A stretch of DNA of 64,000 nucleotides. Origin: Gentiana macrophylla (lineage: Eukaryota > Streptophyta > Magnoliopsida > Gentianales > Gentianaceae). Position 1 is the first letter of the stretch; the number at the start of each line of letters is the position of its first letter. The stretch covers positions 1 through 64,000 of the forward strand of contig JAOBSW010000081.1 of the NCBI GenBank assembly GCA_026214975.1. Direction: 5' to 3'. The notes below the pieces were generated by a model that ran no database searches, had not been told where the DNA came from, and was given only the letters and a program-made list of their open reading frames with translations. Positions 43,438-54,554 of this stretch are shown one piece after another. The position numbers were made by a program, and so were the translations under genes.

Positions 43438-43675
43438 GGTAGATTCTAAAACATAGCAACAAATTTCTCCAAATTACAAAGTATTTCATATAGAGCAATA
43501 AATTTCATATGAAGCCAATCAATAAAAGATGTACCTTTGCGTAATAATCTTTCCACACTCTGCGAACAATCTGATTCCCCCCAAGACAAAAGCCTTGAAC
43601 TTGAATTTTCCAATACCCAGCTCTTCTAATGTTGGATACTGTGTAGGCTGATGTTGTACCAATATCTGCATAATT
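43438..43675. other. spacer between PPR fragment and copia
   Basis: AT-rich, with no convincing domain. It may hold the junction of the gene-carrying segment and the truncated copia. Confidence 0.35.
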
Positions 43676-44886
43676 TCAACAGAAGCTAAAGATACAATAT
43701 ATAAAATTGACATATTCCAATATGTAATCAGAAGGAATTCGCCAGTTGACAAAGTAGCAGCTGCTAACGGAGGTTGCCCTGAAGAAATTGCATAGGATGA
43801 CCCTGGACAGGCTGTGGTGGCTGTTGAATAGGTTTAGAAGCACTATTTTGGATTGACACTGATCCTCCATCATTAGAGGATTGAGGACTTTGACTAGGAC
43901 TGTGAGTACTGGTACTTGGACTTTATGGTGGAGTGTTTGTAGGGCTAGGATTATGTGTGTGTAAATCAGGAAAAAAAGACTAGGAGAAGTAGGGTGTACC
44001 TCTTGTTGTGTAGAAGTCTGGACATAGACATCCTGCTCTGGAGTTCCTCTCTCAGATGCACCAGTATCAGTTAACAATTCTTGATTAATAACATCAGACT
44101 CGATAAATGAAAGAGAAATAAGAAGAGCAGGGTCTGTATGAACCTCTCTATAGTGTCCTTGAGTCAATCCTTCCTTAAAGGGAAACTCATTTTCATTAAA
44201 CACTACATTTCTTGTAATAAAAATCCTACCAGAAATGTCCAAGCACTTGTAACCTTTGTGACTGGGACTGACACCTACGTAAGTACACTTACTGGTGTGA
44301 TACTTGAACTTGGTAGGGGAGAAATGTCTCAAATAGGGAAAGCAAGCACAACCAAACACCTTATAAAACTTGTAGCCAGGTTTTTTGTTGTAAAGAACCT
44401 CATAAGGGGATTTGTTTTGTAAAACAGGTGTAGGAATGATATTAATTACAGCCACTGCTTCAAGAAAACTATCCCACCAAAACCTAAGTGGAAGTGAGGC
44501 TTGTGCCATCTATGTGATCCCCAATTCAACTATATGCCTATGTTTCCTCTCAGCTCTACCATTTTGTTGGTGAGCATGAGGACAGGGATGTCTAAAAAGG
44601 ATCCTCTGATTCTAAAGATAGTTTTCAAGGCTCCTATCCTCTCCCCCCCAGTCTGACTGTACACATTTAATTTGAACATTAAACTGATTTTCAACAAGTT
44701 TTTGGAACTGAATAAAAGCAGGAAAGACATCAGACTTTGACTTTAAGGGGTAAATCCAAGTGAATCTGGACCAATCATCAATAAAGTTAACATAATAAAA
44801 GAAACCAAAAACAGATCTAATGGGGGCAGGACCCCAGACATCAGAGTGAATTAAATCAAGTACATGAGTAGCATGAGAATCAGAAT
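43676..44886 (-). pseudogene. copia integrase (minus-strand element)
   Basis: The core at 44510-44886 (minus) encodes LIHSDVWGPAPIRSVFGFFY, IDDWSRFTWIYPLKSKSDVF and CVQSDWGGE. It is broken by stops near the NGxxERKHR region (KMVELRGNIGI-like). The C-terminal half at 43676-44509 is open: MAQASLPLRFWWDSFLEAVA, NKSPYEVLYNKKPGYKFYKV and FGCACFPYLRHFSPTKFKYH, typical of copia integrase C-terminal regions. Then the linker to RT is lost. Confidence 0.85.
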
Positions 44887-46230
44887 TTAAGTAGGGTAGG
44901 GCATGCCCTTACCAATTTGGCAAGCATCACAGAAGGTTAACTGATCTTTTAGTTCAACATTACAAGACTTCAAAATCTGACTCAAAACTTGACTGGAAGG
45001 ATGACCTAAACGTCTGTGCCAAACATTAAGATCCTTATTAGGGATAGAAACACTTAAATGAGCACTTAGAGAAACAGGAACAATCTTACAGCTAGGAGTC
45101 TTGAATTTGGAGTGAAGGGAGGTCTCATTTGGAAGCTTGATCTGATACAGGCCATCCTTGAGAGTTTCATGCAGAAGCAGTGTCCCTGTTGTTTTGTCCT
45201 TCACATAACAAGAGAAGGGTGTGAATTCAACAACAATATGATTATCATAAAGTAATTTAGATAGGCTAATTAAATTTTTTGTAATAAGAGGGACATGTAA
45301 AATGTTTTTCAGGGTTAAAGTGGTGTGTGGACACTGTGTAGGAAAAAAGGTCATTCCAGTGTGAAGGATAGGAAGTTTCTCACCATTTCCAACAACTAAA
45401 TTTTCAGAACCATTATCACCTAAACTGAGATGGAGGTTGTTGAGATCAGCAATGAGGTGATTAGAGGCTCCACTTTCCATGTACAGTGATGAGTCTCCAA
45501 CAGATTGTGGTGAGGCAATGTAGGCAGATGCTTGTTTTTTATCACCACTAGACATGTTGCTTGGAGGAATGAAGTCCTCCTCAAACCTGTGCCAACAAGA
45601 GGTCACTATATGACCAGTCTTTCCATATAATTGACACACCATCTTGTTCCCCAAGTATCCACCAGATCCTCTACCACTTCCACCTCTGCCTCTACCTCTA
45701 TTTCCTCTTCTATTGCTGTTTCTACCTCTTCCTTCAGAGCCCTGCTGATTAGGTGGCCTATCACCTGAGTTTCCAAGTGAGGATTTGGTCCTAATTTGTT
45801 GCCCTTGCCCTTGTACATGATTTGCTGTAGGACCAGAGCCTGAGTATCTAGCTATGAGTCTTTCATGGGTTATCAATTGAGACTGAACATCCTGCCAGCT
45901 CAAAGATCCAACTCTAGATGTGATGTTCACTACAACAGACTCATAATCTCTATCCAGAACTCCCAGGGTGGCCAAAATGAGCTCAGACTTAGTAATGGGA
46001 TAGCCCGCAACAATTAAGTTGTCTGAATAGGATTTCATTTGAGCTAGATAGTTAGACAAAGATTTTGACCCTTTCGAAGCTCTTGATAGAGCATCCTTAT
46101 ACTCCAGCATTCTTGAGTCAGATATGCTATTAAAAAGGGTTTCAATAGTGATCCAAATTTCATGTGCATAGTCACAACCAACTACTTCACTCAAGGCTTG
46201 TTCGGTCATAGATCCAAGAAGCCATCCCAT
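44887..46230 (-). pseudogene. copia gag C-terminal part, protease, pre-integrase
   Basis: An open frame of 447 codons. UBN2-type Gag: GWLLGSMTEQALSEVVGCDY, SISDSRMLEYKDALSRASKG and MKSYSDNLIVAGYPI. An RG-rich linker follows, then a knuckle CQLYGKTGHIVTSC in which the second Cys is Tyr. Protease: SLYMESGASNHL has E where the catalytic D of DSGA should be. Pre-integrase: LNVWHRRLGHPSSQVLSQIL and CDACQIGKG. Length and order fit copia, but two active-site changes argue it is dead even though open. Confidence 0.88.
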
Positions 46231-46386
46231 CAGCAGGTTATCTTTAGTGTGTCAATCTTCATTCTATAGTTGAAGTGTGGGATTAGTAAGATTTGAGTGT
46301 TGCAAGCGATCATTGAAACTAGGCATCTGATTAAACAGATGATCTTCTAGCTTATATCCTCGGATAATTGGTAAAACAGTATAACG

Positions 46387-46824
46387 CTACAGAAGATAAT
46401 TATTTCGATCTATCTTAACAGTGCATGTCTGGTTTAGATTGTTAGAAAAAGGTGGATGTATGAGAGGTGATGTTGGATTAGAACTTACAGAACCAAGAAG
46501 ATGAGGTGTGGGCATGGTGGTTCTTAGATTTGCATACAGAGATTCTAATCTGACGAATAAAGGTCCAGCTTGAGTGTTCAGTGGAGAAATACCTGAGCTC
46601 ATGACTGGTATTCCGGTGACTACACCACCGGAGAAGAAGGGGAAGCTGAGCCCAACTGTTGAAGGGCTGAAGTTGGATCTTGTGGTCTGAACTTGACTAG
46701 GAATCGTGGTTCCAATGGAAGGTATAGTTGAGAAAATAGGTTGAAGAGACACCGGTGGAGCTGAGCTTTCGAGAGTTCCACTGCCTGAGCTTCCCGTTGC
46801 TGGTGAACCGGTGGTGGTGGCCAT
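46387..46824 (-). pseudogene. copia gag N-terminal part (minus-strand element)
   Basis: It starts MATTTGSPATGSSGSG at 46824 and is Ser/Thr/Pro-rich, ending with KIDRNNYLL, the start of the conserved Gag 'L...NY..W' motif. A frame break at 46231-46386 separates it from the rest of gag. Upstream in-frame codons to 46935 belong to the leader. Confidence 0.75.
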
Positions 46825-46836
46825 GGACACACCTAC

Positions 46837-46849
46837 GCTCTTATACCAA
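46837..46849 (-). other. degenerate initiator-Met PBS of the minus-strand copia
   Basis: On the minus strand TTGGTATAAGAGC, matching TGGTATCAGAGC with one change, 13 bases upstream of the gag ATG. Confidence 0.65.
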
Positions 46850-46994
46850 GAAACCAGAAAAGTATGAGCATTGAATGAGCAAAATCTTTCATTAGATTCT
46901 CTGAGTGTTGGTCCAAGATAAATATAAAAGACCAATACACATGTCTTACTATTAGCTAGACACTTGGCACATTATAGAGATAACACATGTCACC

Positions 46995-48051
46995 TGATAA
47001 GTCCACCATATGTGGTTATTCTTGGATCGTTTTGGCCTGTTTTAATGCCTATTTTATGATTTTCGTATGATAAATTGCTTCTTTTGGACTAGATTACTGC
47101 TGTGGCTTTGATATTTTGTAGATATGATGAATCCGAGCATAAAAAGCAATGAAAATGAGTCAAAGTCACAATTAGAATATTTCGTTGGCCTGCAGAAAAT
47201 ATGAATAGTTTCCGCATTTTTTCACACCCTGTTCCATTCTTTCACACCTGGGTGTCATTCTTCATGCCTATTTTATTATTTTCGTACGATAAATTGCTTC
47301 TTTTGGACTAGATTACTGCTGTGGCTTTGATATTTTGCAGATATGATGAATCTTAGCATAAAAAGCAATGAAAATGAGTCAAAGTCATGAAGGCATGAAG
47401 AATGACACCCAGGTGTGAAAGAATGGAACAGGGTGTGAAAAAATGCGGAAACTATTCATATTTTTTGCAGGCCAACGAAATGTTCTAATTGCTGGAGAAA
47501 AGTTCCAACGTAATTTCAAGATGATGGCGCAAATTTGGATGGAGAAAGAAGATTCACACGCTATTTGATTCCTATTTTCTAGGAATTTTATTTTAGGAGA
47601 TAAATTACACAATTTGAATTAAGGAAAATTCCTATTTATCCTAAAATAATTTCCTTAAATTGGAAGATCATGATAGATGCCTCATTCATCAGATTTTAGT
47701 CGACTCTTTTCCTCATCATCTTCTCCCATCCCCAAAAGCAAGGATTTTAGGTTCAAGAAATTCAAGAACAAAGCTTTTTCGAGGTTTGATTATTTATGCA
47801 ATACTTTGACGGTTTCTTTCTCTCTCTTTTCTCGTTTCTTCTATCTATTTATTTTCCTTGTCAAAGTATGAAATTTATGATTGAATCTTGGAATATTGAT
47901 ATGGAACGTGAGTAGATATCAGTTTCTAGGATTAGGAGAAATCCAGATATGAATATATGATGTAAAAACACAATCTTTCCCTTGTTATGAATTTGATGCT
48001 TATAAATTGATTCTCGTGTGCTATTCTTGTTTGATTGTCGAATTTAATACA
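46995..48051. repeat. probable solo LTR with internal rearrangement
   Basis: It begins TGATAAGTCCACCATATGTG, a start common in plant gypsy LTRs, and could end ...TTTAATACA at 48051. No gag or pol is next to it. It contains a duplicated and inverted block at 47045-47491. The right border overlaps a CACTAC sequence, so its end is uncertain. Confidence 0.45.
47045..47491. repeat. nested direct plus inverted repeat (D-A-D-A')
   Basis: The direct unit D (124 bp) occurs at 47045-47168 and 47264-47387. The arm A (47169-47268, 100 bp) is repeated inverted at 47392-47491, including GTGTCATTCTTCATGCC versus GGCATGAAGAATGACAC. Arms are almost identical. Confidence 0.9.
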
Positions 48052-48480
48052 CTACAAGAAAAACGGGTTTTAAGGACAGGAATTCTCGTCAATATATGCC
48101 ATTTTCTCGTCTTTAAAGGCTTTTAATGACGGGAAATCCCCCTCATGCCCCCTCATAGTTGCCCTTCTAGTTAAAGCATTCAATGACAAGAACCCGCATC
48201 GTCATTAAAGATATCAAGGTTTTAATGACGAGATTAGACTATCATTAAAAATATTTCTAGTGACGAGTAATTTGCTCATTATTATACTATTTGCCTCTCA
48301 TTAGAAATATAGTTGAATATTAGTTTCTACCTGTTAATGACGGAGATTACTGTCATTAATAAGTGAAAACGCGCTCATTAATTACCATGCAAGAATTCTT
48401 AAATAACAGAGATTAATTATCCGTTAATGACGGAGATTACCCGTTAATGACGCATATTACCTTCATGCTACTGTACAGAT
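48050..48480 (+). mobile_element. CACTA-type element end with subterminal repeats
   Basis: It starts CACTACAAGAAAAACGGG and is followed by repeated TTAATGACGGAGATTAC-like motifs (48340-48470) in both orientations, as in CACTA subterminal regions. The opposite end (GTAGTG) and TSD were not found before 48681, so it is a fragment or non-autonomous copy. Confidence 0.55.
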
Positions 48481-48675
48481 TGCACATATCAAACATGCCC
48501 ATGCAATGCATTGTAGTCACATATTAAAACAAGAAGGATGTGCACAAGGAAAGGAGTAGGACCAGATTGACCATAAGACTTGATGATGGAGATCAAGGCA
48601 AGACTAAGAAACCTGATTCTGAGCTTAATCAAAGACTCAAAGAAAGGCAGAAAGACTGCTTCCAAAGCATAAACT
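48481..48675. other. short spacer
   Basis: No feature is seen between the CACTA-like fragment and the young copia. Confidence 0.4.
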
Positions 48676-48680
48676 ACTAT

Positions 48681-48855
48681 TATTACGGAATATATTATTA
48701 TTATTATTATTATTGATGAATTATATTTGGTAAGTAGAGGGCATAATTGTAATTTGAGGGGATGTAGGTTTCCTACCTATGATGTATAAATAACACCTAT
48801 GAAGATGAATGAAAGGGACGGAAGATTATTCTTTTCTTCTATTCATATTTTGTCA
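48681..48855 (+). repeat. 5' LTR of young copia
   Basis: 175 bp, TA...CA ends, with a (TTA)n block after position 20 and a TATAAATAAC promoter-like box near 48785. Confidence 0.92.
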
Positions 48856-48868
48856 TGGTATCGGAGCC
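48856..48868 (+). other. PBS of young copia
   Basis: TGGTATCGGAGCC directly after the LTR, one base from the usual TGGTATCAGAGC for initiator Met-tRNA. Confidence 0.75.
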
Positions 48869-48909
48869 AGAGGTCATGAGATCGAACCCTGGTTGAAACA
48901 TTATTAAAA

Positions 48910-49150
48910 AAAAAAAAAATTGTACAAGTGTTGGGAGAGATTGCCCACACTTGAGGAGGGTGTTGGGTAGATTGCCCACACTCTTGAAAAAAAAATTGTG
49001 CAAGTGTTGAACAGATTGTCAACACTTGAGGGGGGGTGTTGGGACAGATTGCCCACACTCTTAATGTATAAGAAATAAAGTTGCGCCTTTACTAACACCA
49101 ATTGGTTTTAGTACAACGGTAAGCGCTTGATCTTTACATGGTATCAGAGC
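48910..49150 (+). repeat. leader with three GTGTTGG...TTGCCCACACT repeats and a second PBS-like site
   Basis: Three imperfect units, each with CAAGTGTTGGGAGAGATTGC-like and AGATTGCCCACACTC-like sequence and A-rich joints (about 48918, 48958, 49005-49060). Then at 49139-49150 a perfect TGGTATCAGAGC occurs. A second PBS suggests that another LTR end, ending near 49138, was inserted or recombined here. Confidence 0.75.
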
Positions 49151-49209
49151 AAAGTTCGGTTACATAATTTAAAAAAAAAAAAAAAACACGCTGGTCAATA
49201 AGAGCAGCT

Positions 49210-49651
49210 ATGGAAATCTGGGAGTTCGTCAACTACGGCACCGACGCCGTGAAACGGAACGTACCCGGTCTCAACACAATCCAAGACGCAAGCGAAACTA
49301 CCTACTCCTACGGTGCAGCTGCGGCCAACAAGATAGATAAATTGATCAGAGTCGACGGCCTTCAAACGTTTCGTAGCCGTATCCCGGACGATGAGTCAAG
49401 AGCACATATCACCTTTTTGCCTTCAAATTGGTCCAAAACACGACATATCTTTGTAAAGAAGGTTTCAAGATATTTCTGGCGTAAAAGAAATTGCTGCTAT
49501 TCTTGACAAATCAATTAATGATGTGAAGTCGGTAGCCTCAAGGATCTTGGGTGATGGAGAAGGAAGCAGGACACTTGGTACCGCCATGGAAATCTTGGTG
49601 GAGAGCGGACATGTTCGAGATTTGACGAGGAAGATCCGAAGCCTGGTATAG
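49210..49651 (+). pseudogene. unidentified ORF in the gag position, possible captured host sequence
   Basis: It starts MEIWEFVNYGTDAVKRNVPG and continues TYSYGAAAANKIDKLIRVDG and RIPDDESRAHIT. After a frameshift near 49400 it reads ISGVKEIAAILDKSINDVKS and LGDGEGSRTLGTAMEILVES. It lacks the copia Gag signatures (L.G.NY..W, UBN2 core, zinc knuckle). Composition is not transposon-like and the first part is well-formed coding sequence. I do not recognise the family. It sits 60 bases after the second PBS and just before the Gag-protease linker (GLANLSPGQWQGILDML). It may be a transduced cellular gene, or a very divergent Gag. Confidence 0.45.
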
Positions 49652-49653
49652 CA

Positions 49654-50058
49654 ATGAGTCGGGCTGAACCGAGCTCGGTTCGTGCAAATAAAACCACCGC
49701 CAATTCACCGACTTTGAATTTCGGTGGGAAGTGTCAATATGGAACAGCTGAGCAGGCCGGTCTAGCGAATCTGAGTCCGGGCCAATGGCAAGGAATACTC
49801 GATATGTTGAATTTGGCTAAGCCCAAAGATTGTTTAACAGGTTCGGACACTTGGATTATTGATACGGGGGCCACCCACCACGTGACCGGTACGTTGAATA
49901 ATCTCAGGGATGCCCGGGTAATCGAGAAGTGTCCTGTTGGGCTTCCGGATGGTCGGAATTCACATGCCACTCATGAGGGAAGTGTTATATTGCAGGGAGG
50001 ATTGAAACTTAAAATGTTCTCTATGTGCACGAGTTGGCATGCAATCTTATGTCCGTGA
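49654..50058 (+). pseudogene. copia protease (young element)
   Basis: A Gag-to-protease linker (NLSPGQWQGILDMLNLAK) precedes the protease motif WIIDTGATHHVTGTLNNL, with catalytic D-T-G. Then SVILQGGLKLK, where loss of one A in an A run shifts the frame before the expected VLYV. Protease cleaves the polyprotein. The active site is intact but the frame is not. Confidence 0.88.
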
Positions 50059-50227
50059 CACACAGTATTGGATGAATTGAATTGTCAAGCTCATTTCACC
50101 CCCACTTTGTGTGTTTTGCAGGACCGAACGACGAGTAGGTTGATCGGAGTGGGTGAACGCGAAGAAGGACTTTTCTTGTTCGGGGAGTTCCCAACGTGGA
50201 CGGTTATGGCGATTGATGGGAGAAATT

Positions 50228-51199
50228 CTATGGACTCGTGGCACAAGCGGTTAGGGCATCCTTCAGGAAAAAGTGCTTAAACGACTTCCCAATGTAAGTG
50301 AGTCTAGTAAATTGAATAAAGATGGGTGTGATGTATGTTTCCGGGCAAAACAACCTAGAGAGAGTTTCCCGAAAAGTGACAGTAGAGCGAGTAAAATTTT
50401 TGAGTTGGTTCATTGTGACTTGTGGGGACCGTATGGAACTAGATCTACATGTGGTGCATCGTATTTTCTTACGATTGTGGATGATTATTCTAGATCGGTG
50501 TGGGTGTATTTGCTTTATAATAAATGGGAAGTTGAAAGTATTTTTCTGAATTTTATGGCTTTGATTGAACGCCAGTTTAATGGGAAAATTCTGCGTGTTC
50601 GGAGCGATAATGGAACTGAGTTCAAACGTTTGCTACCACATTTTCAAAAAGAAGGAATACTTTTTGAGACATCTTGTGTGGGTACGCCTCAACAAAATGG
50701 GAGAGTGGAGAGAAAACACCAACACATTTTGAACGTCACTAGGGCCTTAAGATTTGAAGGACATCTTCCACTTAAGTTTTGGGGTGAGTGTGTTATGACA
50801 GCTTGTTACTTGATCAATCGTACCCCGTCCAGCGTTTTGAATTATCTAACTCCGTATGAATGCTTGTTTGGAAAACCACCGACTTTCGAGCATTTACGAG
50901 TGTTTGGATGTTTGTGTTATGCCCACAACCAACGACACAAGGGAGATAAATTTGAGAGTCGTAGTAGGAAGTGCGTTTTTTTGGGCTATCCATTTGGTAA
51001 GAAAGGCTGGACTCTTTTTGACTTGGAAGCCGAAGAAATTTTTATCTCGAGGGATGTCAAATTTTTGAACATATATTTCCCATGGCCGCACCGTCTACTC
51101 ATACTCCGTCTCCGCCTCCGGTACCCTTTCCTGATTGTGCAGATGACGATATTACTTTCGATTTTCATGAGGACAATGCGGACAAACATTCGCATGTAG
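50228..51199 (+). pseudogene. copia pre-integrase and integrase (young element)
   Basis: DSWHKRLGHPSGK at 50231 and then, after one extra base, an open frame from 50273 (308 codons): CDVCFRAKQPRESFP (zinc-binding), HCDLWGPYGT and IVDDYSRSVWVYLLYNK with the first Asp, VRSDNGTEFKRLLP with the second, and CVGTPQQNGRVERKHQHILN with the Glu. The C-terminal part is LKFWGECVMTACYLINRTPS and LTPYECLFGKPPTFEHLRVF. All three catalytic acids are present. Confidence 0.92.
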
Positions 51200-51260
51200 T
51201 GGATGACGGGGTCATTGATCAGGGGGAGAGGCGGCGGATTTTGGTGAGGAGGATGAAGCA

Positions 51261-52027
51261 TTGAAAACAGATGGGGTTGGTGTAAGCGAAGCAACGTCCG
51301 GAGAAATAGAAGAATTAGGCAGGGGGAAGCGAACTAAATTGCCTAATTCCAGGTATCGGGAGTTTGTTACACATACGGCTGTGGAAAAGAAAAGTCCTTC
51401 GGCGCACTCTTCTGCTCCATCGCCCGCCTCAGCAAATGTGACTACAGGACATCCTCCCCGGTCGTTTAAAGAAGCAGTTAAATATGAAGGTTGGCGGAAA
51501 GCTATGGCTGAAGAAATACGAGCCTTGGAAGAACAGGGCACGTGGGTATTGCAGGAATTACCCCTTGGAAAGAAAGCACTCGGTAGCAAGTGGGTGTATA
51601 CAGAAAAATACGATGAACTAGGCAACCTCCAACGATTGAAAGCCCGGTTGGTTGCATTTGGAAATCATCAGGTGGAAGGGATTGATTATAACGAAACCTT
51701 CGCTTTTGATTGCAAAAATGGTGACGATTCGGGCTTTCTTGCGATCGCGGCGATTAAGAAATGGGAGATCCATCGAGATGGATGTGCATAATGCATTTCT
51801 CCATGGGGACTGAATGAAGAAATTTACATGAAAATTCCTCCAGGTTTTGATCATAACAGCGAGAACATGGTGTGTCGCATCACGAAAGTCTTTGTATGGG
51901 TTAAGCAGCAGCACCCGGTGTTGGTTTGCAAACCGACATCGGCACTAAAAGATTATGGCTTCCGACAGTCTTACTCGGATTATTCTCTATTCACGCTCGT
52001 TCGTGGGGACATACGGCTGAATGTCCT
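51261..52027 (+). pseudogene. copia reverse transcriptase, 5' part (young element)
   Basis: RVT_2 N-terminal region: FKEAVKYEGWRKAMAEEIRA, EEQGTWVLQELPLGKKALGS and KWVYTEKYDELGNLQRLKAR, then GNHQVEGIDYNETFA. Frameshifts follow (51828 MKIPPGFDHNSENMVCRITK). The sequence is cut at 52027 just before the YVDD box. It continues at 60731 after the CACTA element. Confidence 0.88.
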
Positions 52028-52420
52028 CACTACAAAAAAACAGCAGTTTTGCGACGGATTTTTTGCGACGGACATTATTTCCGTCGCAAATTTACGTTCA
52101 TGACGGATATTTTAAAGTTTGCGACGGGACACTTGGCGGGACCGATTTTTCCACTTGGCGGGCAATTTTGCGGCGGAATTTTTATTATTTTGCGACGGCC
52201 TATTCAATAAAATTTTATAAAATTATTTTATTATTACGAATTTAGATAAAATTTGCGACGAATTTAAATTCCGTCATAAAAAAGCCATTTTGCGACGGAA
52301 AGTTTTATTATTTTTGCGACGGACTTCAATAAAATTTTATAGAATTATTTTATTATTCTGAATTTGGATAAAATTTGCGACGGAAAACGTAAATTTGCGA
52401 CGGAATACTTTAATGGGACG
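52028..52420 (+). repeat. CACTA left terminal and subterminal repeats
   Basis: Terminal CACTAC plus about ten copies of TTGCGACGG / CCGTCGCAAA in both orientations within 400 bp. In En/Spm elements such subterminal motifs are TNPA-binding sites, which is inferred here. Confidence 0.85.
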
Positions 52421-54554
52421 ACATTGTCGCCCCAAAAGGCTTGTCGTCCCAAAAAGTTTAACCTAAATTAGATAACGGAAGCCTCTCTCTCTTCTTCTTC
52501 TTCATTTCTTTTTCATTTGCAAGTCGAAAAACAGAAAATCCGCCGCCTCTTTCAACTACCCACCCCTCTCCTCCTCCGGTCACCACCACTACCACCACTC
52601 TTCCTCCGGTCACCACTTCTTCAACCACCCGCCCCTCCTTCCTCCGCGGCAAACAACCACAACAACAACACACAGGGCCGCAACAACCAACCGCCTCCTC
52701 CTTCCTCCGCCACATCTCCGGTAAGTCTTTATTGTTTGTCAAATTAGTTGCTTTTAGTTTTATTTTGTTAGGTCCTATATGGATCCTTAGCTAGGTGTAA
52801 AGGCACTGAAGGGGGGGTAGAAGTTCAGCTTTGTTGATCAGGTTTCACTTCGATTCAGCCTTTGATCCCTCTTGTAAATTTGTTGCTCACACTCTCTAAC
52901 ATGTATATGAACACTTTGGAGTCGATTTGTGAGAGGATCAATCGAGTTTTTCTGCTGCACTCCAAGTTTAACACCAAACAGCCCCATATATAGCTATTTT
53001 TAGGGTTGCAGCCTCTTTTCTTGTAAAATACCTCTTGTGCCCCTATCAATCTTGAGTAGAACGTGTAATATATAGATAATAGCATTATTTCCAATCAATT
53101 CAAATTGATACAACCGGATTTATCTCAATTAATTAACCCAATCAAATCAATTATCTATTTTGGAAACAGTTTAAATAAATACAAGTTTATCTTCAAATTT
53201 TATATATGATCATCGTGTCCAAATCAAGATGATCAAAGAATGAAATATTCTCATAATATTTTCAACTATAATCCCTCAAATTTTCAGCTAATTTGGAGTT
53301 GAACCCGTCACTCAAAAGACACTACAAGTCAACTATCTCACAGACAGACAGTTTTACTGAAGCATTTTGTAGTCAACTTTTAGCTATGATAAAGACCTTA
53401 AATCACAAAAGTTTCTTGAGACAAAATGTACCCCTATATGCAATATATAACATATAAAAATTCAAATCATTCCAAGTAGTATAGGGTACTCAAAAGTGTG
53501 ACACATCAGCACATCAGAAAGCTGTAACACAGACTTTCACAATCTGATGCGTTTTTGTTCAGCATGGTGTGTGCTCTGTGTTGCATGAAAATGAGATATT
53601 ATATATTCGTTTTGTATCTTGAATTATGAGATTTCCAACCATATAAAGATCATGCAATTTGGTTCAATATTGAGCAAGTTATGGGGTGTGAACATGGGTG
53701 AAAAACAGTCCAACACTTAGAAAAATTCAGCAGATTTTTATCACATGAACCCTAATTTTGACCTAATTCAATTTTGATCAAATTGAACAACTTAAAGCAT
53801 GATTAGGGTCAATTCTAAGTGTATTAATATAATTAAACATGTTTCACATCATTCAGGTGAGTTTGGACCATTTCCCCCAAAATTCCCAATTTGCCCTTTT
53901 TGACCTACTTTCACCTGATTTGACCCTATGATGATTCTCATACCAACCTAATGTGTTTTGGATCAATTTTAGGTTGTTACAATGTAAGTTGAGGTCAAAT
54001 GTCCATTTACCCTTAAGGTCAACTCTTTGGTCACCTTTCCCATTTTGCCCCTATCACATTCTCAATTTAAGCTCATGATTTGTGATCATGCATTTCAAGT
54101 GAGGCTTACCATTTCTAGCCTTATGTGATGTTTGAGTTGAAATCATGCCTTTTCACACATACACACAATTGATCCAATGTGATCATGTGTTGTTATCATC
54201 AAAACCAATATACTCACATATTTTTGTCAAATTAGTGCAATAAAAGTGGTATGTATTATGTAAACCATTAGGTAACACCACTATGAACTAGCAGGAAATT
54301 CATTAATTAAAAAAAAAACACAGTCGAATGAACTAGCTTTGATATTGTAATGAGAAAAAGAAATATTATCCACTTACTTTGCTGCACTTTTTTTTACAGT
54401 TTCCGAAGAAGGTGTTGTAGTTACTCGGCTTAGCAAACAAAGAAATTGCTTGAGGTCAGTGTAGTTAGAGGTGCTACTGTAAATCTCAATAGTTAGGGGA
54501 TCTATTGCAAACCCCGTAGTTACGAGATCTACAGAAAATCTCGCTTTCCTTGCA
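52421..54554 (+). other. CACTA non-coding 5' region
   Basis: A CT- and proline-codon-rich stretch at 52490-52745 (5' UTR-like, ending before GTAAGTCTT) is followed by 1.8 kb of AT-rich sequence with no recognised domain, possibly a leader intron or unrelated insert. Confidence 0.45.

Larger units (their letters stand above)
43676..46985 (-). mobile_element. truncated minus-strand Ty1/copia element
   Basis: Reads on the minus strand from a probable short 5' LTR (46850-46985, starting TGTTATCTC) and PBS through gag, protease and integrase, then stops at about 43676. RT, RNase H and 3' LTR are missing. Frames are long and partly intact. Key residues are altered in the zinc knuckle and the protease. 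Confidence 0.85.

Noticed and set aside
46387..46935. Longer gag start at 46935 on the minus strand
   Set aside because: The extra codons run through the PBS and leader; the ATG at 46824 just downstream of the PBS is the better start.
48341..48480. CRISPR-like regular repeats
   Set aside because: The repeats are short, irregular and in both orientations. They fit CACTA subterminal motifs in a plant genome.
51212..51625. 137-codon minus-strand frame
   Set aside because: Shadow of the copia RT N-terminal region on the other strand.
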